Part shown: one piece after another, positions 7,289 to 14,681 of the stretch
Layout: every line of letters begins with the position of its first letter
Numbering within the stretch: position 1 is the first letter of the stretch
Assembly: GCA_050485865.1 (NCBI GenBank)
Contig: JBJHCE010000054.1
Coordinates: forward strand, 1-18,536
Direction: 5' to 3'
From: SKNW01 sp050485865
GTDB taxonomy: Bacteria > Gemmatimonadota > Gemmatimonadetes > Longimicrobiales > Gaopeijiaceae
Length of the DNA: 18,536 nucleotides
Made by a program: the position numbers and the translations under genes
The notes under the pieces: generated by a model
The model's database searches: none
Seen by the model: the letters and a program-made list of their open reading frames with translations, nothing else
What the model was told of the DNA's origin: nothing

Positions 7289-8133
7289 TGCCCCGCCTCC
7301 GCCCCCTCCCCCTTCTCCTCGGTGCCACGGTGGCGGCTTTCGTCGCGCCCGCCCCGGCCTCCGCCACCTGGTCCATCGTCGCCGTGGATCGCGAGACCGG
7401 GCGCGTGGTCATCGCGTCGGCCACCTGTGTGTCCCAGCGCGCGCTCCGGAGCTTCCCCTCCGAGGGGCTCTGGGATGTGCAGGCCATCGTCGTTCCCGGT
7501 CGCGGGGTCGCCGCGGCCCAGGCCGCCGTGGATCGCTCCCGGGAGAACCAGATGCTGATCCGGCAGGGCCTCGAGGCCGGTACCGACCCCCACGAGATCC
7601 TCGACCAGCTCATGGCGGACCCGGCCCGGGAGGGACGGCAATTCGCCATCGTGGACCTGTCGGGCCGCTCCGCTGCCTTCACCGGAGCCCGGAACGGAGC
7701 CGCGGCCTCCCACCTCCAGGGGGCGGTGCGGGGGACCGGGATCCACGTGTCGGTCCAGGGGAACCTCCTTGCCTCCGACGAGGTGGTCCTTGCCGCGTAC
7801 CGCGCATTCCTCGGCACCGAGGGCACCCTGGAAGACCGGGTCATGGCGGCCATGGAAGCGGCGGACCGGGCCGGGGGGGACGCCCGCTGCATGTGCACCA
7901 CGGCCCCGGTTCCGGACGCCCCCTGCGCGCACCGCACCGCCCACGTGGCCTACATCCTGGCCGCAGGTCCGGATGACCCATCGGACCCGGAGCACCACGC
8001 CCGGGGCTCGTGGTCCCTCTTCCTCCACGTGACCGACGAGGACATCACCCCGGAGGAGAACGCGAACCCCGTGGTGACCCTCCGGATGCGCTACGACGCC
8101 CTGCTTGCCGGGGGGCGCGCCGGGGGCGGCTGA
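7288..8133 (+). CDS. Secreted DUF1028 family protein (predicted Ntn-hydrolase fold)
   Basis: The product has 281 aa. The signal peptide is 1-26 (MPRLRPLPLLLG..., ending PASA). The mature chain would begin TWSIVAVDRETGRVVIASAT, the typical DUF1028 N-terminus. Later family features include the VVPGRGVAAAQAAV region, FAIVDLSGRSAAFTG, a QGNLLASDEV segment and GGDARC. From family knowledge, DUF1028 is placed among Ntn-hydrolases, where the N-terminal residue is the nucleophile; predicted AxA cleavage would expose Thr27. Two further Cys lie at CMCTTAP. The activity is unknown. The ATG overlaps the upstream TGA by one base (TGATG), so translation is probably coupled to the secreted hydrolase. The gene is convergent with the dienelactone-hydrolase gene across 31 nt. 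Confidence 0.87.
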   Translation: MPRLRPLPLLLGATVAAFVAPAPASATWSIVAVDRETGRVVIASATCVSQRALRSFPSEGLWDVQAIVVPGRGVAAAQAAVDRSRENQMLIRQGLEAGTDPHEILDQLMADPAREGRQFAIVDLSGRSAAFTGARNGAAASHLQGAVRGTGIHVSVQGNLLASDEVVLAAYRAFLGTEGTLEDRVMAAMEAADRAGGDARCMCTTAPVPDAPCAHRTAHVAYILAAGPDDPSDPEHHARGSWSLFLHVTDEDITPEENANPVVTLRMRYDALLAGGRAGGG

Positions 8134-8164
8134 CCACCCGGTCGCCAGGGCATGGGGTCCGGGC

Positions 8165-9019
8165 TCAACGCCCCTCGAGCGTCTCCCTCAGGAACGCCAC
8201 CGTCCGGGGCCAGGCACCCTCGGTGGCCCGGAGGTTCGCCCCGTCGCGACCGTCCTGCTGGCGCAGGAAGCCGTGTCCCGCCCCGGGGTAGATCTCCACG
8301 TCGAAGCGCCCCCCGATGCGGTCCATGACGGCCCGGGCCGGGTCGATGGTGACGTTCACCCGGGCGTCGTCCTCCCCGTAGAGCCCGAGGACGGGGGCCC
8401 GCACCGCCGCAACCCGCTCGTCCGGGGGGGAGGACCCGTAGTAGACCACCGCAGCTCCGAGCTCCTGCCAGGCCGTGGCCATGGTAAACGACGCGGTGCC
8501 CCCCCAGCAGAACCCGAGCATGGCCACCGCGTCGGTAGCGGCAGGTAGCCCGGTCCCGTAGGCGGCCGCACCACGGAGCCGGCGTTCCACCTCGGCGGGG
8601 TCGAGGGCACGCACGAGGGCGGTGGCTTCCTGCTGCTCCACCCCCTCGGTGCCCCGACCCCCGGGGGCCTTCCCGCTCAGGAGGTCCGGCGCCACGGCAA
8701 TGAACCCGTCGGCGGCGAGCTGGTCCGCCACGGCCCGGATCCAGTCGGTGAGCCCGAAGATCTCGTGGATCACCACCACCACCGGGGCCCTCTCGGGCCG
8801 TTCCGGGTAGACGACCCATGCGCGGACCGGGTCTTCCGCCCCGGACGCACCGGCGTCGTACGTCACCCATTCGCCGTGGCGCGGTGAGGCATTGAGCCGG
8901 TCGAGTGCCTGGTCTGCGCCGGCGGGAAGGGCCTGGCCCGCAACCCCGAACGGAAGGAGGAGGAAGAGGGCGGCCGCCGAAACGAAGGTGCCCGGGCATC
9001 GGGCAGGGGAGTGCGTCAT
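8165..9019 (-). CDS. Exported dienelactone-hydrolase family protein
   Basis: The product has 284 aa from ATG 9019. The signal peptide is about 1-28 (hydrophobic AAALFLLLPFGVAGQA). The DLH fold (PF01738) shows VVVIHEIFGL (Glu86 next to the nucleophile in family structures), the nucleophile elbow GFCWGG with Cys171, the acid in YGEDDARV (Asp217 or 218) and His249 in GAGHGF, giving the Cys-Asp-His triad. Cytoplasmic homologues open dienelactones from aromatic degradation; exported versions such as this usually have unknown ester substrates. A start nine codons upstream (9046) is possible but would lengthen the n-region. It follows ppk2 on the same strand after 47 nt and probably ends that operon. 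Confidence 0.9.
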   Translation of the reverse strand: MTHSPARCPGTFVSAAALFLLLPFGVAGQALPAGADQALDRLNASPRHGEWVTYDAGASGAEDPVRAWVVYPERPERAPVVVVIHEIFGLTDWIRAVADQLAADGFIAVAPDLLSGKAPGGRGTEGVEQQEATALVRALDPAEVERRLRGAAAYGTGLPAATDAVAMLGFCWGGTASFTMATAWQELGAAVVYYGSSPPDERVAAVRAPVLGLYGEDDARVNVTIDPARAVMDRIGGRFDVEIYPGAGHGFLRQQDGRDGANLRATEGAWPRTVAFLRETLEGR

Positions 9020-9066
9020 CGAATGAACTCCGGCTGAGGGACCCACCGCGTCGACCCGGCAGGGGT

Positions 9067-9870
9067 CTACACCACCTGCACCGACTCAGGATCCACCACC
9101 GCCTCGGGAAAGCGCATACCGAGTCCCTCGAGGGTCTCCACGAGCACCCGGGCCACCACCAGGTTCCGGTACCACTTGGAGTTGGCGGGGACCACGTACC
9201 AGGGTGCCCACGGGGTGCTCGTGCGCGAGAGCATGGCCTCGAAGGCCTCCTGGTACGCATCCCAGAGTGCACGGTCCTCGAGGTCACCGGGGTCGAACTT
9301 CCAGCGCTTCGTCGGGTCGTCGAGGCGGGACTGGAGGCGCTCCCGCTGCTCCTCCTTCGAGATGTGGAGGAAGAACTTGAGGATCGTCACCCCCTCGTCC
9401 GCGAGCATCCGCTCGAAGTCGTTCAGGTGCCCGTAGCGCCGCTCCCAGACCTCCGTGGGCTGGAGCCCCCGCACCCGCACGGCGAGGACGTCCTCGTAGT
9501 GGCTCCGGTTGAAGATCCGGATCTCGCCCCGGGCCGGGACCTCCGCGTGGATCCGCCAGAGGTAGTCGCGGGCCAGCTCGGCGCGTGTCGGGGCCTTGAA
9601 ACTCGAAACCTTGACCCCCTGGGGGTTCACGCTCCGGAAGACGTGGCGGATGACCCCGTCCTTTCCCCCGGTGTCGATGGCCTGGAGCACCACCAGGAGC
9701 CGGTGCTTCCCCTCGGCATGGAGGAGCTCCTGGAGTTCCCTGAGACGCCCGGTGAGCTCGTCCAGGTATTCCTGGCCCAGGGCCTTCTTCCCTTCGAAGG
9801 TGAGGCGCTCTCCCGGATCGTGCTCGGAGAGCGACACCTCGCGGTCGGTCGGAACCCGGTAGCGCTCCAT
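9067..9870 (-). CDS. ppk2: Polyphosphate kinase 2 family, class III-like (polyP:AMP/ADP phosphotransferase)
   Basis: The product has 267 aa, the usual length for single-domain PPK2. Walker A-like LQAIDTGGKDG spans about 62-72 (Lys70), the Walker B-like IFNRSHYEDV spans 119-128, and the helix with WKFDPGDLEDR and the APWYVVPANSKWYRN segment are family hallmarks. Overall similarity to thermophilic class III PPK2 proteins (YRVP start, KVLVVLQA-type strand, LARDYLWR, FERMLADEGVTILKFFLHIS) suggests phosphorylation of AMP and ADP with polyphosphate; the class is inferred from remembered sequences. Most members have Ala after Asp in the Walker region, and here it is Thr (DTGGKDG). The protein is cytoplasmic. 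It lies 4 nt after the stop of the plug-like lipoprotein gene, so the two are co-transcribed. Confidence 0.93.
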   Translation of the reverse strand: MERYRVPTDREVSLSEHDPGERLTFEGKKALGQEYLDELTGRLRELQELLHAEGKHRLLVVLQAIDTGGKDGVIRHVFRSVNPQGVKVSSFKAPTRAELARDYLWRIHAEVPARGEIRIFNRSHYEDVLAVRVRGLQPTEVWERRYGHLNDFERMLADEGVTILKFFLHISKEEQRERLQSRLDDPTKRWKFDPGDLEDRALWDAYQEAFEAMLSRTSTPWAPWYVVPANSKWYRNLVVARVLVETLEGLGMRFPEAVVDPESVQVV

Positions 9871-9874
9871 CCGG

Positions 9875-10270
9875 TCAGCGCCTGAGATGCACGAGGATCG
9901 CCCCGCCCGTGTGGCCGGTCCCGAACCGGGTCGTGGCCTGCGAGGCGCTCAGGTACTCGACCTCGCGCACGAGCCCCACGTCCAGCGTCCGGAGCGCGTC
10001 CAGCGACGACTCCCGGATCCCGTTCACGTACACCACCGGGAAGCTGGACCCGGGGTTCTGGATCGACTGGGTCCCCCGGCCCCGGAGCCAGCTCGGGCGG
10101 AGCTGCTGGATCAGGTCGTAGGCCGAGCGCGCCGTCGAGGCCTCCACCTGCTCCTGCAGGATCGGCCCCGAGCTTGGACCCCGTGACCCGGTGGCGGGCG
10201 ACGCGCACCCGGCCATGAGAAGGACCAGGGAACCGGCCAGCAGTGCGGAGGGGGGTGAAATGTGCCGCAT
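9875..10270 (-). CDS. Small lipoprotein with TonB-receptor plug-like domain
   Basis: The product has 131 aa. A signal peptide with lipobox (LVLLMAGC, Cys at 22) is followed by a short Ser/Gly linker. Residues about 50-131 resemble the N-terminal plug of TonB-dependent receptors: a YDLIQQLRPSWL helix, VVYVNGIRESSLDALRTLDVGLVREVEYL, then ATTRFGTGHTGGAILVHLR. No beta-barrel follows. Such stand-alone plug-like lipoproteins have no assigned function; an outer-membrane-linked periplasmic role is inferred. It lies between thiM (55 nt upstream) and ppk2 (4 nt downstream). Confidence 0.8.
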   Translation of the reverse strand: MRHISPPSALLAGSLVLLMAGCASPATGSRGPSSGPILQEQVEASTARSAYDLIQQLRPSWLRGRGTQSIQNPGSSFPVVYVNGIRESSLDALRTLDVGLVREVEYLSASQATTRFGTGHTGGAILVHLRR

Positions 10271-10325
10271 GGGGTCAACCTACTACCGTACTCCGGGGGA
10301 TGCGAGCATTCTCGCCCCGCCCCCC

Positions 10326-11135
10326 TCAGCCGACGCGGAGCCGAGCCTGAAGGGTCTCGGCGTCCAGGAGGTGCAGGGCATCGTGGAAGCGGGGAAGAAA
10401 GCTCCCCGGGCCCGCCGCACCCTCCCGGGCCACCTCGCCGGCCACGGCCATGACGGCCATGGCGTGGACGGCGGCTTCGAAGGGGTCGGGATTCACCGCG
10501 GCGAAGGCGCCGGTGAGGGCCGAGGCGGTGCATCCCATCCCGGTGATCCGGGCCATCAGCGGGGTGTCGTTCAGGATGCGCACGGCCCGGCTCCCGTCGG
10601 TGATCCGGTCCGTGGCCCCGCTCACGCTCACCACCGTGCCCAGGGCGAGGGCGAGCGCATCCGAGGGCCCTCCTGCCTCCTCGGCGGCCACCGTTGCATC
10701 CACCCCCTTTCCTCCTCCCTCGGCCCCGGCCAGGGTGAGAATCTCGGACGCATTCCCACGGACCACGGAAGGTCCCACCCGTGTAAGAAGCTCCATCGCC
10801 ACGTCCGTGCGGTACCGTGACGCGCCGGCCCCTACCGGGTCCAGGACCACCGGGGTCCCGCGCCGCCGGGCGGCTGCACCTGCCCGGTGCATGGCGGCGA
10901 CCCACGGGGGACTCAGCGTCCCGATGTTGAGGACGAGGGCCGAGGCGAGGGCGGCGAGGTCGTCCATCTCCTCTTCCGCGTGCGCCATCACCGGCGATGC
11001 GCCAAGGGCGAGAAGCGCGTTCGCCGTCGGCTCCATGACGACGAAGTTCGTGATGTTGTGCACCAGGGGGGCGTCAGATCGGACCCGCTCCAGGTCACGA
11101 ACCAGGGAATCGAAAAGGGAGGATCGAGGGTCCAT
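10326..11135 (-). CDS. thiM: Hydroxyethylthiazole kinase
   Basis: The product has 269 aa, typical for ThiM. It phosphorylates 4-methyl-5-(2-hydroxyethyl)thiazole with ATP in thiamin salvage, in the cytoplasm. Family motifs are in order: PLVHNITNFVVMEPTANALLALGASPVMAHA (24-53), LVLNIGTLS (68-75), PVVLDPVGAGASRYR (95-109), VVRGNASEI (124-132), and the catalytic-Cys loop ITGMGCTASALTGAF with Cys202. The ATG at 11135 gives the expected short N-terminus. It shares CATG with the divergent glycosyltransferase start, so any 5' leader lies inside that gene. I saw no ThiD or ThiE neighbour and no TPP riboswitch consensus upstream. The product links functionally with the ThDP enzyme at 12026, but there is no evidence of co-regulation. 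Confidence 0.94.
   Translation of the reverse strand: MDPRSSLFDSLVRDLERVRSDAPLVHNITNFVVMEPTANALLALGASPVMAHAEEEMDDLAALASALVLNIGTLSPPWVAAMHRAGAAARRRGTPVVLDPVGAGASRYRTDVAMELLTRVGPSVVRGNASEILTLAGAEGGGKGVDATVAAEEAGGPSDALALALGTVVSVSGATDRITDGSRAVRILNDTPLMARITGMGCTASALTGAFAAVNPDPFEAAVHAMAVMAVAGEVAREGAAGPGSFLPRFHDALHLLDAETLQARLRVG
11117..11122 (+). promoter_or_regulatory. Ribosome binding site for the glycosyltransferase
   Basis: GGGAGG ends 11 nt before ATG 11134 (17 before ATG 11140). It lies within the first codons of the divergent thiM gene and is one of the few clear Shine-Dalgarno matches here. It supports a start at 11134 or 11140. Confidence 0.5.
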
Positions 11136-11979
11136 GACGATGGGGGTGCTGGAGGCGGTGAAGGGGGCGACATCGGAGGAGCCGGCCCGGAGTCCCAAGC
11201 TGAGTGTCTTCCTCGTGACCCGCAACGAGGAGGCGCACCTGGACGAAGTCCTGACCTCGGTCGCAGGCGCCGACGAGATCGTCGTCGTGGACTCGGGGTC
11301 GACCGACGCCACCGTGGCGATTGCCCGGAGGCATGGTGCGCGGGTCATCGAGCGGCCCTGGCCCGGGTACGCCCGCCAGAAGGCATTCGCCATGGAGCAG
11401 TGCACCCACGACTGGGTCCTGAACCTGGACGGCGACGAGGTACTCCCCCCCGGAGGCCTCGATCGGATCCGGGAGCGGATCGGCCGGGGTGACGTGGACG
11501 GACTCTACCTCCCCCACGACGACCTCTTCATGGGGGCGCCCCTTCCCGGGCAGCACCTTCACCGGGGATGCCGGGTGTACCGGCGGAGCCGAGCGAGGTG
11601 GGACACGAGGCGGCACGTGCACGAGCACGTAGACGTGGCGGGCCCCACCGAAGACATCGACGTGGTCCTCCTCCATTACGGGCACGATCGGGCACCGGTG
11701 TTCATGGAGAAGCTCTCCCGGTACGCGGAGCTCAAGTCTCGCCAGCGAGAGGAGCAGGGAAGGGGGTTCTCGAACTTCAGGCTCTTCCTCGGCTTCCCCC
11801 TGGTCTTCCTGAAGCACTGGCTCGTCGGGCGCATGTTCCTCGGAGGGCGCAGGGGGTTCATCAAGGCCTGGATGAACGCGAGTTACGCCTTCCTCACCGA
11901 GGCGTACCTCTACGAGTCCGATTTCCGGGCGCGCCGGGCGAAAGAGCGGCCGGACCCTTTCGGGGAGGATCGGGGGTAG
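11134..11979 (+). CDS. Family 2 glycosyltransferase (WaaE/KdtX-like)
   Basis: The product has 281 aa from ATG 11134. The GT-A fold begins at KLSVFLVTRNEEAHLDEVL (22-40), with VVDSGSTD (Asp53), WPGYARQKAFA (76-86) and the metal-binding LNLDGDEVL (DGD, Asp99-Asp101). The sequence around VDSGSTD and RQKAFA matches the subgroup that includes LPS-core glucosyltransferases of the WaaE/KdtX type, so addition of a sugar to a cell-envelope glycan is likely; donor and acceptor are unknown. The C-terminal region (LFLGFPLVFLKHWLVGRMFLGG) may be membrane-associated, as in that subgroup. The start is uncertain between 11134, ATG 11140 and a later GTG. The ThDP enzyme starts 46 nt downstream on the same strand. 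Confidence 0.88.
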   Translation: MTMGVLEAVKGATSEEPARSPKLSVFLVTRNEEAHLDEVLTSVAGADEIVVVDSGSTDATVAIARRHGARVIERPWPGYARQKAFAMEQCTHDWVLNLDGDEVLPPGGLDRIRERIGRGDVDGLYLPHDDLFMGAPLPGQHLHRGCRVYRRSRARWDTRRHVHEHVDVAGPTEDIDVVLLHYGHDRAPVFMEKLSRYAELKSRQREEQGRGFSNFRLFLGFPLVFLKHWLVGRMFLGGRRGFIKAWMNASYAFLTEAYLYESDFRARRAKERPDPFGEDRG

Positions 11980-12025
11980 CCCTGCGCGACCCCAGACCCG
12001 CACCTCCCATCCGGAGCCCCCTCCC

Positions 12026-13687
12026 GTGAAGACCTCCGATCTCTTCGTTCGATGCCTCGAGGCCGAGGGGGTCCGATGGGTGTTCGCCGTACCGGGAGAG
12101 GAGAACCTGGACCTCCTGGAGTCGCTCCGGGGCTCCGACGTGCAGCTCGTCGTGGTCCGGCACGAGCAGGCCGGGGGGTTCATGGCGGCCACCGTGGGGC
12201 GCCTCACCGGACGGCCCGGCGTGGCGCTCTCGACGCTGGGCCCCGGGGCCACGAACCTCGTCACCGCCGCCGCGTACGCCCAGCTCGGGGGAATGCCCCT
12301 CGTCATGATCACCGGGCAGAAGCCGGTACGCGAGAGCAAGCAGGGCGCGTTTCAGATCCTCGACGTGGTGGGGATGATGGAGCCCCTCACGAAGTTCACC
12401 CACCGGGTGGTGAGCGGCGGCTACCTTCCGGCCCGGGTCCGGGAAGCGTTCCGGCTGGCCGCCGAGGAACGCCCGGGGGCGACGCACCTGGAGCTGCCGG
12501 AAGACGTGCTCCGGGACCACGCCGAGGTGCGTCCTCTGGCACCTTCCGACGTCCGCATCCCCCACGCCTCGACGGAGAGCCTGGAGCAGGCGGCGGAGCT
12601 TCTCCGGGGGGCCCGGCGCCCCCTCGTGGTGATCGGGGCCGGGGCGAACCGGACGCGGGCATGCGACAGCCTCGAGGCGTTCGTCCACCGCCTCCGCATC
12701 CCCTTTCTCACCACGCAGATGGGGAAGGGGGTGGTGGACGAGACGAGCCCCTTCTACCTGGGCACGGCGGCACTCTCCTCCGGCGACTTCGTGCACCGGG
12801 CGGTGGAGGCGGCGGACCTGATCCTGAACGTGGGGCACAGCGTGATCGAGAAGCCCCCCTTCCTGATGCGGGACAACGGGCTCACCGTGATCCACCTGGA
12901 CTACCGCCCGGCCCAGGTCGACCCGGTCTACTTCCCGCAGGTGGAGGTGGTGGGAGACATCGCGTGGAGCCTTGCGCGGCTCGGGGAGTCGGTGGCGCCC
13001 CGGCGGGAGTCCGAGATGGCGCGGCTCCTTCCCCTCGTGGAGGCCTCGAGGGAGCACTTCCGGGTGCGGGCGGCAGACGAGGCGTTCCCCCTCCGCCCGG
13101 AGCGGGTCGTGGCCGACGTGCGCCAGGCGGTGCCCCCCGAGGGGATCGTGACCCTCGACAACGGGATGTACAAGCTCTGGTTCGCCCGGAACTACCCCGC
13201 CCGGGGTCAGAACACCCTCCTCCTCGACAACGCCCTGGCCACGATGGGGGCGGGGCTCCCGTCGGCCATGGCGGCGAAGATGGTCCACCCGGAGCGCCCG
13301 GTCGTGTGCGTCACCGGCGACGGGGGGCTACTCATGAACGGGCAGGAGCTGGAAACCGCGGTCCGACTGGGACTTGACCTCGTGGTTCTCGTGCTTCGGG
13401 ACGACGGATACGGAATGATCCGGTGGAAGCAGGAGGAGATGGGGCTCCCGGACTTCGGGCTCTCCTTCGGGAACCCCGACTTTCCGGCGTGGGCCCGGGC
13501 CTACGGCGCCGAGGGGCACCGGGTGTCGGAGGCGGGGACCCTCGCTCCCCTCCTCGCGGACCTCCTGGAGCGCCCCGGGGTGCACGTGGTGGACGTTCCG
13601 GTGAGCTACGAAGACGACCACCGCACCCTGAACGAGGAGATCCCCCGGCTCGCCCGGGCGGTTTCCCTCGACCTCGAGGCCGACTGA
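12026..13687 (+). CDS. Acetolactate synthase large-subunit-like ThDP enzyme
   Basis: The product has 553 aa from a GTG start, close to the family length. An N-terminal pyrimidine-binding domain (1-170) holds the catalytic Glu47 (VVRHEQAGGFMAATVGRLTG), the central domain spans about 190-350, and the C-terminal pyrophosphate-binding domain has GDGGLLMNGQELETAV (431-446) then LVLRDDGYGMIRWKQ (455-469). It is most similar to acetolactate synthases that decarboxylate pyruvate and condense it with a second 2-oxo acid. The second metal-binding residue, usually Asn in the motif RDN-YGM, is Asp460 here. No regulatory small subunit (IlvN) is adjacent, so a biosynthetic role is not shown; another 2-oxo acid may be the substrate. 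mhqO follows after 3 nt. No Shine-Dalgarno site is seen; GTG 12026 is the earliest plausible start. Confidence 0.87.
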   Translation: MKTSDLFVRCLEAEGVRWVFAVPGEENLDLLESLRGSDVQLVVVRHEQAGGFMAATVGRLTGRPGVALSTLGPGATNLVTAAAYAQLGGMPLVMITGQKPVRESKQGAFQILDVVGMMEPLTKFTHRVVSGGYLPARVREAFRLAAEERPGATHLELPEDVLRDHAEVRPLAPSDVRIPHASTESLEQAAELLRGARRPLVVIGAGANRTRACDSLEAFVHRLRIPFLTTQMGKGVVDETSPFYLGTAALSSGDFVHRAVEAADLILNVGHSVIEKPPFLMRDNGLTVIHLDYRPAQVDPVYFPQVEVVGDIAWSLARLGESVAPRRESEMARLLPLVEASREHFRVRAADEAFPLRPERVVADVRQAVPPEGIVTLDNGMYKLWFARNYPARGQNTLLLDNALATMGAGLPSAMAAKMVHPERPVVCVTGDGGLLMNGQELETAVRLGLDLVVLVLRDDGYGMIRWKQEEMGLPDFGLSFGNPDFPAWARAYGAEGHRVSEAGTLAPLLADLLERPGVHVVDVPVSYEDDHRTLNEEIPRLARAVSLDLEAD

Positions 13688-13690
13688 GCC

Positions 13691-14677
13691 ATGGACACGC
13701 CCACCCCACGCATTCTCGGCCTTCACCACCTGACGGCCACCGTCGACCGCGCCCAGGAGGACCTGGACTTCTACACAGGGGTCCTGGGGCTCCGGCTCGT
13801 GAAGCAGACGGTGAACTTCGACAACCCCAGGGTCTACCACTTCTACTACGGCGACCGGGCCGGGTCCCCCTCGACGCTCATGACCACCTTTCCCTACGGC
13901 CTCGAGGGGGTGCGGCAGGGGGTCCAGGGGGCGGGGCAGATCACGACCACCGCCTTCTCCGTGCCCACCGGGTCCCTCCCGGAGTGGACCGCCCGCCTCC
14001 AGGAGGCCAGGATTCCGTTCGAGCGGGAGGCCGACCCCTTCGGCACCCCCACGGTCGTGATCCGGGACCCGTCGGGGCTCCGCCTCGCCCTCGTGGCATC
14101 GGAGGGGGATGCACGGGAGCCCTGGCTGGGCCTCCCGGGAGGTGGCGCTCCGGACCTGGGTGCCGGCCTCGCGATCCGGGGCCTCACCGGACCCACCCTC
14201 GCCGTACGCAACGTGGAGCGCTCGGAGCGCTTCGCCCGGGAGCTGCTCGGGCTCGAAGTCGTGTCGCGCGCCGGTGCGCACGTCCGCCTGGGCGCCCCGG
14301 GTGCGGGAGGAGCGCCGGGCTCCTTCCTGGACTTCGCCCCGGCGCCTTCGTCCGTCCCCGACGCGGTGAACGGGATCGGTACCGTCCACCACGTGGCGCT
14401 GGCCGTGGCCGACGCCTCGGTTCAGCTCGCCTTCCGGGAGCGCCTTCTCGCCGGAGGTGCGAAGGTGACCGAGGTGAAGGACCGGAAGTACTTCCAGTCC
14501 ATCTACTTCCGCGAACCCGGCGGGGTTCTCTACGAGATCGCCACCCTTGGCCCGGGGTTTGCGGTGGACGAGGCGGATGCGGAGCTCGGCCGGAACCTCC
14601 GCGTACCCGACCCGGTGGCCCACCGCCACGACGAGATCGCCCGACACCTGGAACCCATCACCCTCCCGGAGCACTGA
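13691..14677 (+). CDS. mhqO: Ring-cleaving dioxygenase of the VOC/glyoxalase family, MhqO-like
   Basis: The product has 328 aa with two VOC modules (about 8-150 and 163-300). Metal ligands expected for the family are visible: His12/His13 in GLHHLTATV, His233/His234 in TVHHVALAV, and Glu282 in YEIATLGPG. The N-terminal stretch HHLTATVDRAQEDLDFYTG, then LGLRLVKQTVNFD, is diagnostic of the MhqO/MhqA/MhqE group, which in Bacillus gives resistance to hydroquinones and quinones by ring cleavage. The actual substrate here is inferred. It lies 3 nt after the acetolactate-synthase-like gene and 4 nt before the MhqD-like gene, the same mhqO/mhqD pairing known in Firmicutes, so a joint detoxification operon is likely. 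No MhqR-type MarR repressor is present in the window. Confidence 0.9.
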   Translation: MDTPTPRILGLHHLTATVDRAQEDLDFYTGVLGLRLVKQTVNFDNPRVYHFYYGDRAGSPSTLMTTFPYGLEGVRQGVQGAGQITTTAFSVPTGSLPEWTARLQEARIPFEREADPFGTPTVVIRDPSGLRLALVASEGDAREPWLGLPGGGAPDLGAGLAIRGLTGPTLAVRNVERSERFARELLGLEVVSRAGAHVRLGAPGAGGAPGSFLDFAPAPSSVPDAVNGIGTVHHVALAVADASVQLAFRERLLAGGAKVTEVKDRKYFQSIYFREPGGVLYEIATLGPGFAVDEADAELGRNLRVPDPVAHRHDEIARHLEPITLPEH

Positions 14678-14681
14678 GCCC

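Noticed and set aside
8134..8164. Bidirectional terminator between the DUF1028 and dienelactone-hydrolase genes
   Set aside because: Only a five-base CCCGG/CCGGG pairing with a long loop and no T tract.
11136..11300. TPP riboswitch upstream of thiM
   Set aside because: The upstream DNA is the glycosyltransferase coding region, and no CTGAGA or other THI-box core was seen on the thiM strand.
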